Source: Muribaculaceae bacterium (GTDB lineage Bacteria > Bacteroidota > Bacteroidia > Bacteroidales > Muribaculaceae). Taken from it: 50,909 nucleotides of DNA. The notes under the pieces were generated by a model. It was given only the letters and a program-made list of their open reading frames with translations. It had not been told where the DNA came from and did no database searches. Location of the stretch: NCBI GenBank assembly GCA_009775225.1, contig VSPE01000013.1:1-50909 (forward strand), in the 5' to 3' direction. Every line of letters starts with the position of its first letter. The stretch's first letter is position 1. The position numbers were made by a program, and so were the translations under genes. This document shows, piece after piece, positions 43,436 through 50,909 of the stretch.

Positions 43436-44890
43436 ATGGAAATCAAGAAACTAAATAACAGCACAGTAGAGGGCCGCAAAGAACGCCCCGTACGCGTACT
43501 CCAGTTCGGCGAAGGAAACTTCCTCCGCGCTTTCGTAGACTGGCAGCTCGACATCGCCAACGAAAAAGGTGTAATCGACACCTCTGTAGCCCTCATCTCG
43601 CCCCTCTTCAAGGAAAGCCGCGTGCTCAGCATCCTCAAAGAGCAGGACTGCCTCTACAACGTAGTGCTCGAAGGCATTGAGAACGCAGCCCCCAAATGCG
43701 AGAACCGCCTCATCAGTTGTGTGACCGACGCCTTCAACCCAGCCGCCGACTACGAGCGTTACCTCGGCTACATACTCTCGCCCGAGCTTCGTTTCATCGT
43801 ATCCAACACCACCGAAGCCGGCATCCGCTATGAAGAAGACGACGTAAAAGCCGACTGCCCCGTGACATTCCCCGGAAAAGTAACCAACCTGCTGTGGAAA
43901 CGATTCAACCACTTCAACGGAGACAAGTCGAAAGGCCTCATCTTCGTATGCTGCGAGCTTATTGAGGACAACGGCACCACACTCCGCGAATATGTGCTCC
44001 GCCACGCTGCCGAGGCCAAACTAGGCGACGACTTCATCGCATGGGTAAAAGACGCCTGCATCTTCGCAGACACTCTCGTAGACCGCATCGTACCCGGCTT
44101 CCCCGCCGACACTATCGAGCAGGTGAAAGCCGAACTCGGCTACGACGACAACGTTGTGGTGAAGGGCGAGCTCTACCACATGTGGGCTATCGGCGGCGAC
44201 GGCTACAAGACTCTCGCCGAAGAGCTGCCTCTCGACAAAGCAGGTCTCCACGTGCTCTTCATGCCCTCTATCAAGAAATACCGCGACAAGAAAGTGCGCA
44301 TCCTCAACGGCTCGCACACCGGCATGGTACCCGTGGCACTGCAGCTCGGTTGCGAAACCGTGATGGACGCGTTCAACAACGAAAAAGTAAACACCTTCAT
44401 CAACACTATGGTAGACACCGAAGTTCTGCCTATGATTGACGAAGACCCCGAAGAGCTCCGCAGCTTCAGCCAAGGAATCCTCGAACGCTTCTACAACCCC
44501 TACATCAAGCACTACCTCAAAAGCATCGCTCTCAACTCACTTTCCAAATGGGAAGCACGCAACTTCCCCACGGTGAAAGATTTCTACTCAGCCAAGGGTA
44601 CACTTGCCGAATACGAGCTCTTCAGCTTCGCGGCACTACTCGCCCTATACGGCCCCGGCTCCACATTCGAGCCTCAGGACAACGCAGAGCACCTCGCCCT
44701 CATAACCAAACTCTGGAACGATGCCGACTATGCCGCCACAGTGCGCGCGATAGTAGAAAGCGGCATTTTCATCGAAAACTTCGAGCAGCTCGTTCCGGGC
44801 TTCTCCGCCAAGGTAGCCGAATATCTCAAAGAAATCCGCACCGAAGGAATGGAAGCCTCTCTCACTCATTTCCTTGCCGAACGCCGATGA
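43436..44890 (+). CDS. uxaB: Tagaturonate reductase (altronate oxidoreductase)
   Basis: Reduces tagaturonate to altronate with NADH, the galacturonate branch. 484 residues of the mannitol dehydrogenase/UxaB type: RVLQFGEGNFLRAFVDWQLD (nucleotide-binding start), FIVSNTTEAGI, FNHFNGDKSKGLIF, LYHMWAIGG, KVRILNGSHTGMVPVALQLG. It starts 1 bp after exuT and its TGA overlaps the uxaA ATG. Confidence 0.95.
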   Translation: MEIKKLNNSTVEGRKERPVRVLQFGEGNFLRAFVDWQLDIANEKGVIDTSVALISPLFKESRVLSILKEQDCLYNVVLEGIENAAPKCENRLISCVTDAFNPAADYERYLGYILSPELRFIVSNTTEAGIRYEEDDVKADCPVTFPGKVTNLLWKRFNHFNGDKSKGLIFVCCELIEDNGTTLREYVLRHAAEAKLGDDFIAWVKDACIFADTLVDRIVPGFPADTIEQVKAELGYDDNVVVKGELYHMWAIGGDGYKTLAEELPLDKAGLHVLFMPSIKKYRDKKVRILNGSHTGMVPVALQLGCETVMDAFNNEKVNTFINTMVDTEVLPMIDEDPEELRSFSQGILERFYNPYIKHYLKSIALNSLSKWEARNFPTVKDFYSAKGTLAEYELFSFAALLALYGPGSTFEPQDNAEHLALITKLWNDADYAATVRAIVESGIFIENFEQLVPGFSAKVAEYLKEIRTEGMEASLTHFLAERR

Positions 44891-46332
44891 AACGCCTGCT
44901 GCAAATCAATCCCGCCGACAACGTCGCCGTCATTCTCGTTGACGGCGACAGCGTGGCACCCCGTGGCCACAAAGTGGCACTCAAGACTATCGCCAAGGGC
45001 GAAGCCGTAATCAAATACGGCTTCCCCATAGGTGTAGCCACTACCGACATCGCCGAGGGCGAGTGGATACACAGCCACAACCTTGCGACAGGCCTTGGCG
45101 ACGACCTCGAGTACACCTACACCCCCACGGCTATTCCCGAAGTCAAAGCACCTGAAGCTCCCACCGTACAGGGCTACCTGCGAAGCAACGGCGAAATGGG
45201 TATCCGCAACGAACTTTGGATAGTACCTACCGTAGGTTGCGTCAACGGTCAGGCCAACGCCATTGTGGCACGCCTTAAAGCCGAGTGTGACCTCACAGGC
45301 ATCGACGACGTTCGCGCCTTTACCCACAACTACGGCTGTTCTCAGCTCGGACAAGACCATGCCAACACACGTGCAGCTCTTGCCGCACTCATCAAGCACC
45401 CCAACGCGGGCGGTGTGCTCGTGTTCGGCCTCGGATGCGAGAACAACCAGATTAGCCGCCTGCGCGAAGAACTGGGCGATTTCGACGCCTCGCGTATCCG
45501 CTTCCTCACCGCGCAGGAAGTGGAAGACGATGTGGAAGCAGGCGTGGAAATATGCAAGGAGCTCCTCGAACAGATGCGCGCCGACCGCCGCGAGCCACTG
45601 CCTGTGAGCAAACTCAAAATCGGCCTCAAATGCGGCGGCTCCGACGGCTTCTCCGGCATCACCGCCAACCCGCTGCTCGGCCTGCTATCCGACCGCCTCG
45701 CGGCATGGGGAGCCACTTCAATACTCACCGAGGTTCCCGAGATGTTCGGCGCCGAGACCATCCTTATGAACCGCGCCACCGACCGCGACGTGTTCGACCG
45801 CACCGTGTCGCTCATCAACGACTTCAAGGCATATTTCCGCTCCTATGGCCAGCCTATCTACGAGAACCCATCTCCCGGCAACAAGGAGGGCGGCATCACT
45901 ACACTCGAAGAGAAATCGCTCGGCTGCGTACAGAAAGGAGGCAGCTCGGCTGTGACCGATGTACTCATGTACACACAGCGCGCCGTAAAACCCGGACTTA
46001 ACCTGCTCACGGCCCCCGGCAACGACCTTGTGGCCTCTACCGCTCTGGCACTCTCCGGCTGCCAGATGGTACTCTTCACCACAGGCCGCGGCACTCCCTT
46101 CGGCACTTTCGTTCCCACCATGAAAGTCTCCACCAACTCTCAGCTGGCAGCCAAGAAAACAGGCTGGATAGACTTCAACGCCGGCGTACTCCTCGACGAA
46201 GGAGTAAGCACGGAAGAAGTGCTCGACGCCCTCACCGCCAAGGTACTCGCAACAGCCGAAGGTGCACCCCTCCACCATGAGGAAATAGGCGCCAAGGAAA
46301 TAGCTATTTTCAAAACAGGCGTAACACTCTGA
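44887..46332 (+). CDS. uxaA: Altronate dehydratase
   Basis: Dehydrates altronate to 2-keto-3-deoxygluconate. 481 residues from the ATG at 44887, overlapping the uxaB stop by 4 bp (ATGA). The frame is open further upstream but only inside uxaB. The N-terminal SAF domain has VAVILVDGDSVAPRGHKVAL. The catalytic part has PTVGCVNGQANAI, YGCSQLGQDH, GLGCENNQ, KCGGSDGFSGITANP and CVQKGGSSAVTDVL; several Cys are candidate iron ligands. Next gene 2 bp downstream. Confidence 0.96.
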   Translation: MKRLLQINPADNVAVILVDGDSVAPRGHKVALKTIAKGEAVIKYGFPIGVATTDIAEGEWIHSHNLATGLGDDLEYTYTPTAIPEVKAPEAPTVQGYLRSNGEMGIRNELWIVPTVGCVNGQANAIVARLKAECDLTGIDDVRAFTHNYGCSQLGQDHANTRAALAALIKHPNAGGVLVFGLGCENNQISRLREELGDFDASRIRFLTAQEVEDDVEAGVEICKELLEQMRADRREPLPVSKLKIGLKCGGSDGFSGITANPLLGLLSDRLAAWGATSILTEVPEMFGAETILMNRATDRDVFDRTVSLINDFKAYFRSYGQPIYENPSPGNKEGGITTLEEKSLGCVQKGGSSAVTDVLMYTQRAVKPGLNLLTAPGNDLVASTALALSGCQMVLFTTGRGTPFGTFVPTMKVSTNSQLAAKKTGWIDFNAGVLLDEGVSTEEVLDALTAKVLATAEGAPLHHEEIGAKEIAIFKTGVTL

Positions 46333-46334
46333 CA

Positions 46335-47954
46335 ATGAAATTCAAACACCTTCTGTTAGTCGCAGCGCTGCTTGCAGCCCCCTTCATGCAGGCCGAGACC
46401 GTGATACGCATGATTGGCGACTCTACAATGGCCGACAAAGACCTCGACGGCGGCAATCCCGAACGCGGCTGGGGTATGATGCTTCCTGCGTTTTTCGACG
46501 AGACTGTCATCATCGACAACCATGCCCAGAACGGACGCTCCACAAAGAGCTTTATCGACGAAGGGCGCTGGGAGAAAGTGAAGGAAGTGCTGAAAAAAGG
46601 CGAATACGTATTCATCGAGTTCGGCCATAACGACCAGCCCGGCAAGCCCGGCCGCTCGACCGAAGTAGGCAAAGACTTCGACGAGAACCTCCGCACTTAC
46701 GTGCGCGAGGCACGCGCCAAGAAAGCAATTCCCGTGCTGTTCACCCCCATAGCGCGCCGCAAGTTCAGGAACGACACTCTTGTCGACACCCACGGCGCCT
46801 ATACCCAGGCCCTGCGCGACGTGGCCGCCGAGCTCGATGTTCCCTGCATCGACCTCAACGTGCTCACCTCGGAATGGCTCAGAAAACTCGGCCCTGAAGA
46901 GTCCAAGAAATACTTCATGCACGTAGCGCCGGGAACTGTCATCAAATTCCCCGAAGGAAAGACCGACGACACTCACCTCAACGCCCGCGGCGCCCGCGCT
47001 GTCGCCCGCATGGCAACACAAGAGATTGCCAAGGTATTTCCCAAGCTCGGCTCGCATGCCCGCTACTACGACATCGTTGTCGCAAAGGACGGCAGCGGCG
47101 ATTTCATGACCATTCAGGATGCTGTCAACGCAGTCCCCGACTATAGCGGCCCGCGCACAAGCATGCTTGTGCGCGAAGGCGTATACCACGAGAAAATCGT
47201 TATACCCGAAAGCAAGAGAAACCTCACCATGACCGGCGAAGGCAACGTTGTGCTCTCGTGGGACGACTGTGCCTCGCGCCTCAACTACGCCGGCAACGAG
47301 ACCGGCACCACCGGCTCGGCAACAGTATTTGTGCTTCCCGATAACTTCGTATGCGAGAACATCTGCTTCGAGAACACCGCCGGCATGAACGCCGGGCAGG
47401 CAGTGGCGTGCCTCGTGGGCGGCGACAAAGCCGTATTCCGCAACTGCCGCTTCCTCGGCTTCCAGGACACGCTATACAACTACGGCAAGGGCAAATACCA
47501 CTATTTCCAGGATTGCTATATCGAAGGCTCGGTCGACTTCATCTTCGGCCCCTCGACGGCGCTGTTCAACCGCTGCGAGATACGCTGCAAGCGCGACAAA
47601 GGCTATATCACCGCGCCCGCCACTCCGCAAGGTGCCCGCCACGGCTATGTGTTCTACGAATGTAAGCTAACTGCCGACGACGGCGTAAGCGGCTGCTACC
47701 TCTCGCGTCCGTGGCGCGACTACGGCCAGACGGTCTATATCCGCTGCGAAATAGACGGCCACATCAATCCTGCAGGCTGGCACAACTGGCGCAATCCGTC
47801 GCGAGAGAAAACGGCGTTCTATGCCGAATACGGCAATAAGGGTGCCGGAGCAAAGACCGACAAACGCGCTTTCGGCCATGTTCTCGCATCACTCGACGGC
47901 TACAGCCTCATCGAAATTCTCAACGGTTGGGAACCCGACGGATGCCGCTGGTGA
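46335..47954 (+). CDS. CE12-CE8 fusion: rhamnogalacturonan acetylesterase + pectin methylesterase
   Basis: Secreted two-domain pectin esterase, 539 residues with signal peptide (MKFKHLLLVAALLAAPFMQA). The SGNH/GDSL domain (about 22-235) has catalytic Ser 30 in MIGDSTMAD, Asn in EFGHNDQ, and the Asp/His pair in DDTHLNARGA. The pectinesterase beta-helix (about 245-535) has AKDGSGDFMTIQDAVNAVPD, the Gln in NAGQAVACL, Asp in FLGFQDTLYNY and in EGSVDFIFG, and Arg in LSRPWRDYG. One protein would remove both acetyl and methyl esters. Two bp after uxaA, so export and uronate catabolism share a transcript. Confidence 0.93.
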   Translation: MKFKHLLLVAALLAAPFMQAETVIRMIGDSTMADKDLDGGNPERGWGMMLPAFFDETVIIDNHAQNGRSTKSFIDEGRWEKVKEVLKKGEYVFIEFGHNDQPGKPGRSTEVGKDFDENLRTYVREARAKKAIPVLFTPIARRKFRNDTLVDTHGAYTQALRDVAAELDVPCIDLNVLTSEWLRKLGPEESKKYFMHVAPGTVIKFPEGKTDDTHLNARGARAVARMATQEIAKVFPKLGSHARYYDIVVAKDGSGDFMTIQDAVNAVPDYSGPRTSMLVREGVYHEKIVIPESKRNLTMTGEGNVVLSWDDCASRLNYAGNETGTTGSATVFVLPDNFVCENICFENTAGMNAGQAVACLVGGDKAVFRNCRFLGFQDTLYNYGKGKYHYFQDCYIEGSVDFIFGPSTALFNRCEIRCKRDKGYITAPATPQGARHGYVFYECKLTADDGVSGCYLSRPWRDYGQTVYIRCEIDGHINPAGWHNWRNPSREKTAFYAEYGNKGAGAKTDKRAFGHVLASLDGYSLIEILNGWEPDGCRW

Positions 47955-48004
47955 CAAACCTTCTCAACCACTACCCTAAAACCTCTAAAACACATATTCA
48001 CCCA

Positions 48005-50029
48005 ATGGATAAAAAGATACTTGACCGCGCAGCCGACACCATACGCGTGCTCGCAGCCGCAATGGTCGAAAAGGCCAAGTCGGGCCATCCCGGCGGCGCT
48101 ATGGGCGGTGCCGACTTTGTGAACGTGCTCTACTCACAGTTCCTCATACAAGACCCCGACGACCCCACCTGGTTCGGTCGCGACCGCTTCTTCCTCGACC
48201 CCGGCCATATGGCCCCCATGCTCTACTCCGTGCTCGCCCTCACAGGCAAGTACACCCTCAAGGAGCTTCAGCAGCTGCGCCAATGGGGCAGCCCCACTCC
48301 CGGCCACCCCGAACTTCACCCCGAACGCGGCGTGGAGAACACCTCAGGCCCCCTCGGCCAAGGCCACACCATGGCTGTGGGCTGCGCCATAGCTGAGCGC
48401 TTCCTGCAGGCACGTTTCGGCGACGTTGTTGCACACAAGACCTATGCCTTCATCTCCGACGGCGGTATTCAGGAAGAAATATCACAGGGTGCAGGCCGCC
48501 TCGCCGGCTACCTCGGCCTGTCGAATCTCATAATGTTCTACGACAGCAATAAAATCCAGCTCTCCACCGCTGTGGATGCCGTAGACACCGAAGACGTGGC
48601 TGCCAAGTACCGCGCATGGCACTGGAATGTGCTCGAGGTAGACGGTACCGACCCTCTTGCAATGGCTGCCGCTCTCAAAGACGCCAATAAAGAGAACCGT
48701 CGTCCCACTCTCATCATCGGCAACACCGTAATGGGCCGCGGCTGCGTCAAGGCCGACGGCAGCTCATTCGAAGGCCAGTGCTCTACTCACGGCCAGCCCC
48801 TCAGCAAGAGCGGTGCCGACTATGCCGCCACTCTACGCGGACTCGGCGCTGACCCCGAGAACCCATGGGTAATTCCCGCCGAGGTCGCCAAGCTCTACGC
48901 CGACCGCGCCGAAGCACTCCGCAAGGAAGTGGCAGAGCGAAAGGCTGCCGAACGCCGCTGGGCCGAAGAGAACCCCGAAAAGGCTGTAGAACTCCGCAGC
49001 TTCATCGCAGGCGAACTCCCCGAAATAGACTATGCTGCAATTGTTCAGAAAGCCAACGACGCCACCCGCTCGGCATCGGCCAAAGTGCTTGAGACACTTG
49101 CTCAGAGTGTAAAGAACATGATAGTGTCGAGTGCCGACCTTGCCAACTCCGACAAGACCGACGCCTTCCTCAAGCACACACATCCCTTCACCAACGGTGA
49201 CTTCAGCGGCGCCTTCCTCCACGCCGGCGTTTCGGAGCTTACAATGGCTTCGATAATGAACGGTATCGCCCTCCACGGCGGTGTTGTCTGCGCCTGTGGC
49301 ACATTCTTCGTCTTCTCCGACTACATGAAGCCCGCCGTACGTCTGGCCGCACTCATGGAACTACCCGTGAAGTATATCTGGACACACGACGCCTTCCGCG
49401 TAGGCGAAGACGGCCCCACACACGAACCCGTAGAGCAGGAAGCACAGATACGCCTCATGGAAGAGCTGCACAACCTCTCGGGCAAGCCATCTATGCTCGT
49501 TCTGCGTCCCGCCGACGCCGTAGAGACCACCGTGTGCTGGCAGATGGCAATGGATAACAAAGAGACTCCCTCGGCCCTTATCCTCAGCCGCCAGAACATC
49601 AAAGACCTGCCCGCTGCCGACCGCTACGCCGAGGCTCAGGGAGCACACCGTGGCGGCTACACGGTAATGTCGGCCGCCAATCCCGATGTAGTACTCGTAG
49701 CCAACGGCTCGGAAGTATCGCTACTATGCGAGGCCGCCGAAGTACTTGACGCAGAAGGCATAGCATGCCGCGTGGTTTCGGTACCCTCTATCGGCCTGTT
49801 CGAAGAGCAGCCCGAGGACTACCGTCTGAGCGTCATCCCCTCCGACCTGCCCGTCTTCGGCCTCACCGCCGGCCTGCCCTCTACCCTCCGCGGCCTCGTA
49901 GGCTGCCGTGGCAAGGTATTCGGGCTGAACCACTTCGGCGCATCTGCCCCCTATCAGGTACTTGACGAAAAATTCGGTTTCACCGTCGACAACGTAACAT
50001 CGCAAATCCGCTCGATGCTCGGCAAATAA
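48005..50029 (+). CDS. tkt: Transketolase
   Basis: Thiamine-pyrophosphate enzyme of the non-oxidative pentose phosphate pathway. 674 residues from the ATG at 48005 (MDKKILDRAADTIRVLAAAM); the frame extends 78 bp upstream into the esterase gene without support. Marks: KSGHPGGAMGGADF, GPLGQGHTMAVG, ISDGGIQEEISQGAG, THEPVEQEAQIRLME, SRQNIKDLP, NHFGASAPYQVL. All three transketolase domains are complete. It follows the esterase by 50 bp with no promoter seen and ends in a strong terminator, so it is the last gene of the uronate operon. Confidence 0.96.
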   Translation: MDKKILDRAADTIRVLAAAMVEKAKSGHPGGAMGGADFVNVLYSQFLIQDPDDPTWFGRDRFFLDPGHMAPMLYSVLALTGKYTLKELQQLRQWGSPTPGHPELHPERGVENTSGPLGQGHTMAVGCAIAERFLQARFGDVVAHKTYAFISDGGIQEEISQGAGRLAGYLGLSNLIMFYDSNKIQLSTAVDAVDTEDVAAKYRAWHWNVLEVDGTDPLAMAAALKDANKENRRPTLIIGNTVMGRGCVKADGSSFEGQCSTHGQPLSKSGADYAATLRGLGADPENPWVIPAEVAKLYADRAEALRKEVAERKAAERRWAEENPEKAVELRSFIAGELPEIDYAAIVQKANDATRSASAKVLETLAQSVKNMIVSSADLANSDKTDAFLKHTHPFTNGDFSGAFLHAGVSELTMASIMNGIALHGGVVCACGTFFVFSDYMKPAVRLAALMELPVKYIWTHDAFRVGEDGPTHEPVEQEAQIRLMEELHNLSGKPSMLVLRPADAVETTVCWQMAMDNKETPSALILSRQNIKDLPAADRYAEAQGAHRGGYTVMSAANPDVVLVANGSEVSLLCEAAEVLDAEGIACRVVSVPSIGLFEEQPEDYRLSVIPSDLPVFGLTAGLPSTLRGLVGCRGKVFGLNHFGASAPYQVLDEKFGFTVDNVTSQIRSMLGK

Positions 50030-50053
50030 GCCACAGCATTATGTCACAACTTC

Positions 50054-50082
50054 AGCAGCGCCCATTCCAGGCGCTGCTTTTT
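50054..50082 (+). terminator. Terminator of the uxaC-tkt operon
   Basis: AGCAGCGCC (50054-50062) pairs perfectly with GGCGCTGCT (50070-50078) around a 7-base loop, followed by TTTTG and a second T run. Confidence 0.9.
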
Positions 50083-50134
50083 GTCTTTTTTTACTTATCC
50101 GACAAAAATCGCGATAAATTTCCATGCGTTTTAT

Positions 50135-50165
50135 TCTGAAACCTAAAAATAGTTACATATCTTTG
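50135..50165 (+). promoter_or_regulatory. Promoter facing a gene-free structured region
   Basis: TCTG (50135-50138), 19-bp spacer, TATCTTTG (50158-50165). No plus-strand gene follows for 600 bp, which makes a non-coding transcript the simplest product. Confidence 0.5.
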
Positions 50166-50171
50166 CTGCGC

Positions 50172-50283
50172 AAATCTCCCGAAGAATTATACTCGGCAAC
50201 AGGCAGAGTCCACCAAGCGCCTTGCGGAGTACGACGACAATGATGTCGTCGCTCCTGTCTCTGTCGCGTGGAGTATGTCACGC
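50172..50283 (+). ncRNA. Candidate small RNA with three hairpins
   Basis: Downstream of the promoter at 50135-50165 lie three successive hairpins: CAAG/CTTG at 50214-50224, a strong GGAG-CGACGACA / TGTCGTCG-CTCC hairpin at 50226-50255 with ATGA loop, and GCGTG/CACGC at 50266-50283. The last overlaps the stop of the opposite-strand gene. No open frame or T tract was found. Start and end are estimates. Confidence 0.3.
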
Positions 50284-50622
50284 AAAATACAAGGCCGCGA
50301 TAGCGTTGATGCGAGCCTCGTCGGGTATCGAGGCGCCCCCATTGGATGAGCGGATAAGACGCTTGACAGAGTAGAAGTCGGGATTTTGCTTCACCTGCAT
50401 GTCGGTGGCGGCTTCGTCGGCATCGCCTTCGGCCCCGGCGGCATCTTCGACGGCCTCGTTGTTGTCTTCAATCTCGGCAAGCATATCACTGCCGTTCACA
50501 ATCGTGAAGTCGAAAGTAACGGGATTGACACGCAGCTGCGGGTTCTCGTCGAAGTTATAGCTGTTGTCAAGATATATTTTCACCATGCCGGCCACGGCAT
50601 CTGCAAAGTCTTTTCTGTTCAT
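50278..50622 (-). CDS. Small acidic hypothetical protein
   Basis: 114 residues from the ATG at 50622 (MNRKDFADAVAGMVKIYLDN); an upstream in-frame start adds 14 residues without clear merit. No signal peptide or membrane helix. The middle is strongly acidic (EIEDNNEAVEDAAGAEGDAD). Basic and Ser-rich KRLIRSSNGGASIPDEARIN follows. The family is not recognised. The last codons share bases with a possible hairpin at 50266-50283. Confidence 0.6.
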   Translation of the reverse strand: MNRKDFADAVAGMVKIYLDNSYNFDENPQLRVNPVTFDFTIVNGSDMLAEIEDNNEAVEDAAGAEGDADEAATDMQVKQNPDFYSVKRLIRSSNGGASIPDEARINAIAALYFA

Positions 50623-50724
50623 CTCAATAGTAGTTTTTAGAGTATAACGCCTGTGGCTTCTCAATGGTTTTTACTACGGCCTTCTCCATCAAGAATATAA
50701 GAAATTAACAAATCGAAAATTAAT

Positions 50725-50756
50725 TTTGCATTTAAAAATATTTTTTATTATATTTG
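50725..50756 (+). promoter_or_regulatory. Strong promoter of the interrupted gene at 50785
   Basis: TTTG (50725-50728), 20-bp spacer, TATATTTG (50749-50756) in a very A/T-rich stretch. It is one of the best consensus matches in the window. Confidence 0.75.
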
Positions 50757-50784
50757 CGGCATAACAAAAACGTTCTCAAAACTT

Positions 50785-50836
50785 ATGCAAACCAAAACCA
50801 ATTTAATCTCAACACTCTTAACCATAATCGGTTTAA
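50785..50836 (+). pseudogene. 5' fragment of a gene, apparently cut by an insertion element
   Basis: An ATG 29 bp after a strong promoter opens MQTKTNLISTLLTIIG, which looks like a signal peptide start. From about 50837 the sequence changes to a stretch resembling an insertion-sequence end. The frame stays open to the window edge, so interruption is inferred, not proven. Confidence 0.4.
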
Positions 50837-50909
50837 GAGGTTGTTTAAAAACGATTGTTAACGGAAGTGAGTTTTCGGAGAGTAATGACGACAGCAGCAA
50901 TCATAAGCA
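50837..50909 (-). mobile_element. Probable insertion-sequence end with transposase C-terminus
   Basis: GAGGTTGTTTAAAAA at 50837-50851 looks like an IS terminal inverted repeat. On the minus strand a frame enters from the right edge and stops with TAA at 50845-50847, ending LMIAAVVITLRKLTSVNNRF, in the style of DDE transposase C-termini that stop inside or beside the repeat. Only about 21 codons are visible, so the IS family is not named. Confidence 0.4.

Overview
The window looks like a chromosomal segment from a high-GC member of the Bacteroidales. The signs are SusC/SusD outer-membrane pairs, a hybrid two-component regulator, the TAnnTTTG type of -7 promoter element upstream of several genes, the gene order rplM-rpsI-rpsB-tsf, an Rpb6-like omega subunit and a coenzyme-B12 ribonucleotide reductase. 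A Muribaculaceae-like gut bacterium would fit the high GC, but that is inference; no rRNA gene is present to settle it.

Layout. (1) 1-1230: the right-hand edge of an integrated element. A tyrosine recombinase runs off the left end, followed by a repeat-rich intergenic region and the 3' end of a tRNA-Arg(TCT) gene, the likely attachment site. (2) 1230-4372, minus strand: ribosomal operon rplM-rpsI-rpsB-tsf with a structured leader before rplM, a second possible leader before rpsB and terminators on both sides of the tRNA. (3) 4577-16424, plus strand: small outer-membrane barrel protein, tsaD, cinA, B12-dependent ribonucleotide reductase, 2-oxoacid:ferredoxin oxidoreductase (korAB) and a nuclease-helicase fusion. 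(4) 16409-20967, minus strand: tsaB-tsaC-polyprenyl sugar transferase-ClC channel. (5) 21094-26268, plus strand: yicC, bamD, rpoZ, an HtrA protease, then a four-gene small envelope-protein cassette (two YtxH-like proteins, a holin-X-like protein and a short companion). (6) 26370-37289, minus strand: a polysaccharide utilisation locus with GH43, a beta-helix lipoprotein, SusD, SusC, a second beta-helix lipoprotein and a 5'-truncated fimbrillin-like protein. (7) 37287-50029, plus strand: a 5'-truncated hybrid regulator, then uxaC-exuT-uxaB-uxaA, a CE12-CE8 pectin esterase fusion and transketolase. (8) 50030-50909: a candidate small RNA, a small conserved-looking protein, and a promoter plus a short reading frame that appears to be interrupted by the end of an insertion sequence.

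Regions 6 and 7 form one pectin-use locus. Surface proteins bind and import oligosaccharides, the fused esterase removes acetyl and methyl groups, GH43 trims side chains, ExuT imports uronate, and UxaC-UxaB-UxaA carry galacturonate or glucuronate to 2-keto-3-deoxygluconate. Transketolase could absorb pentose flux from arabinan. No pectate lyase, GH28 or KDG kinase/aldolase gene is seen here.

The two most unusual things are in the regulator. It has a histidine-kinase dimerisation box, receiver and AraC domain but no visible ATP-binding domain. Its 5' end and that of its divergent neighbour are both missing at a single point near 37,285, which means a real deletion, a recombination junction or an assembly join.
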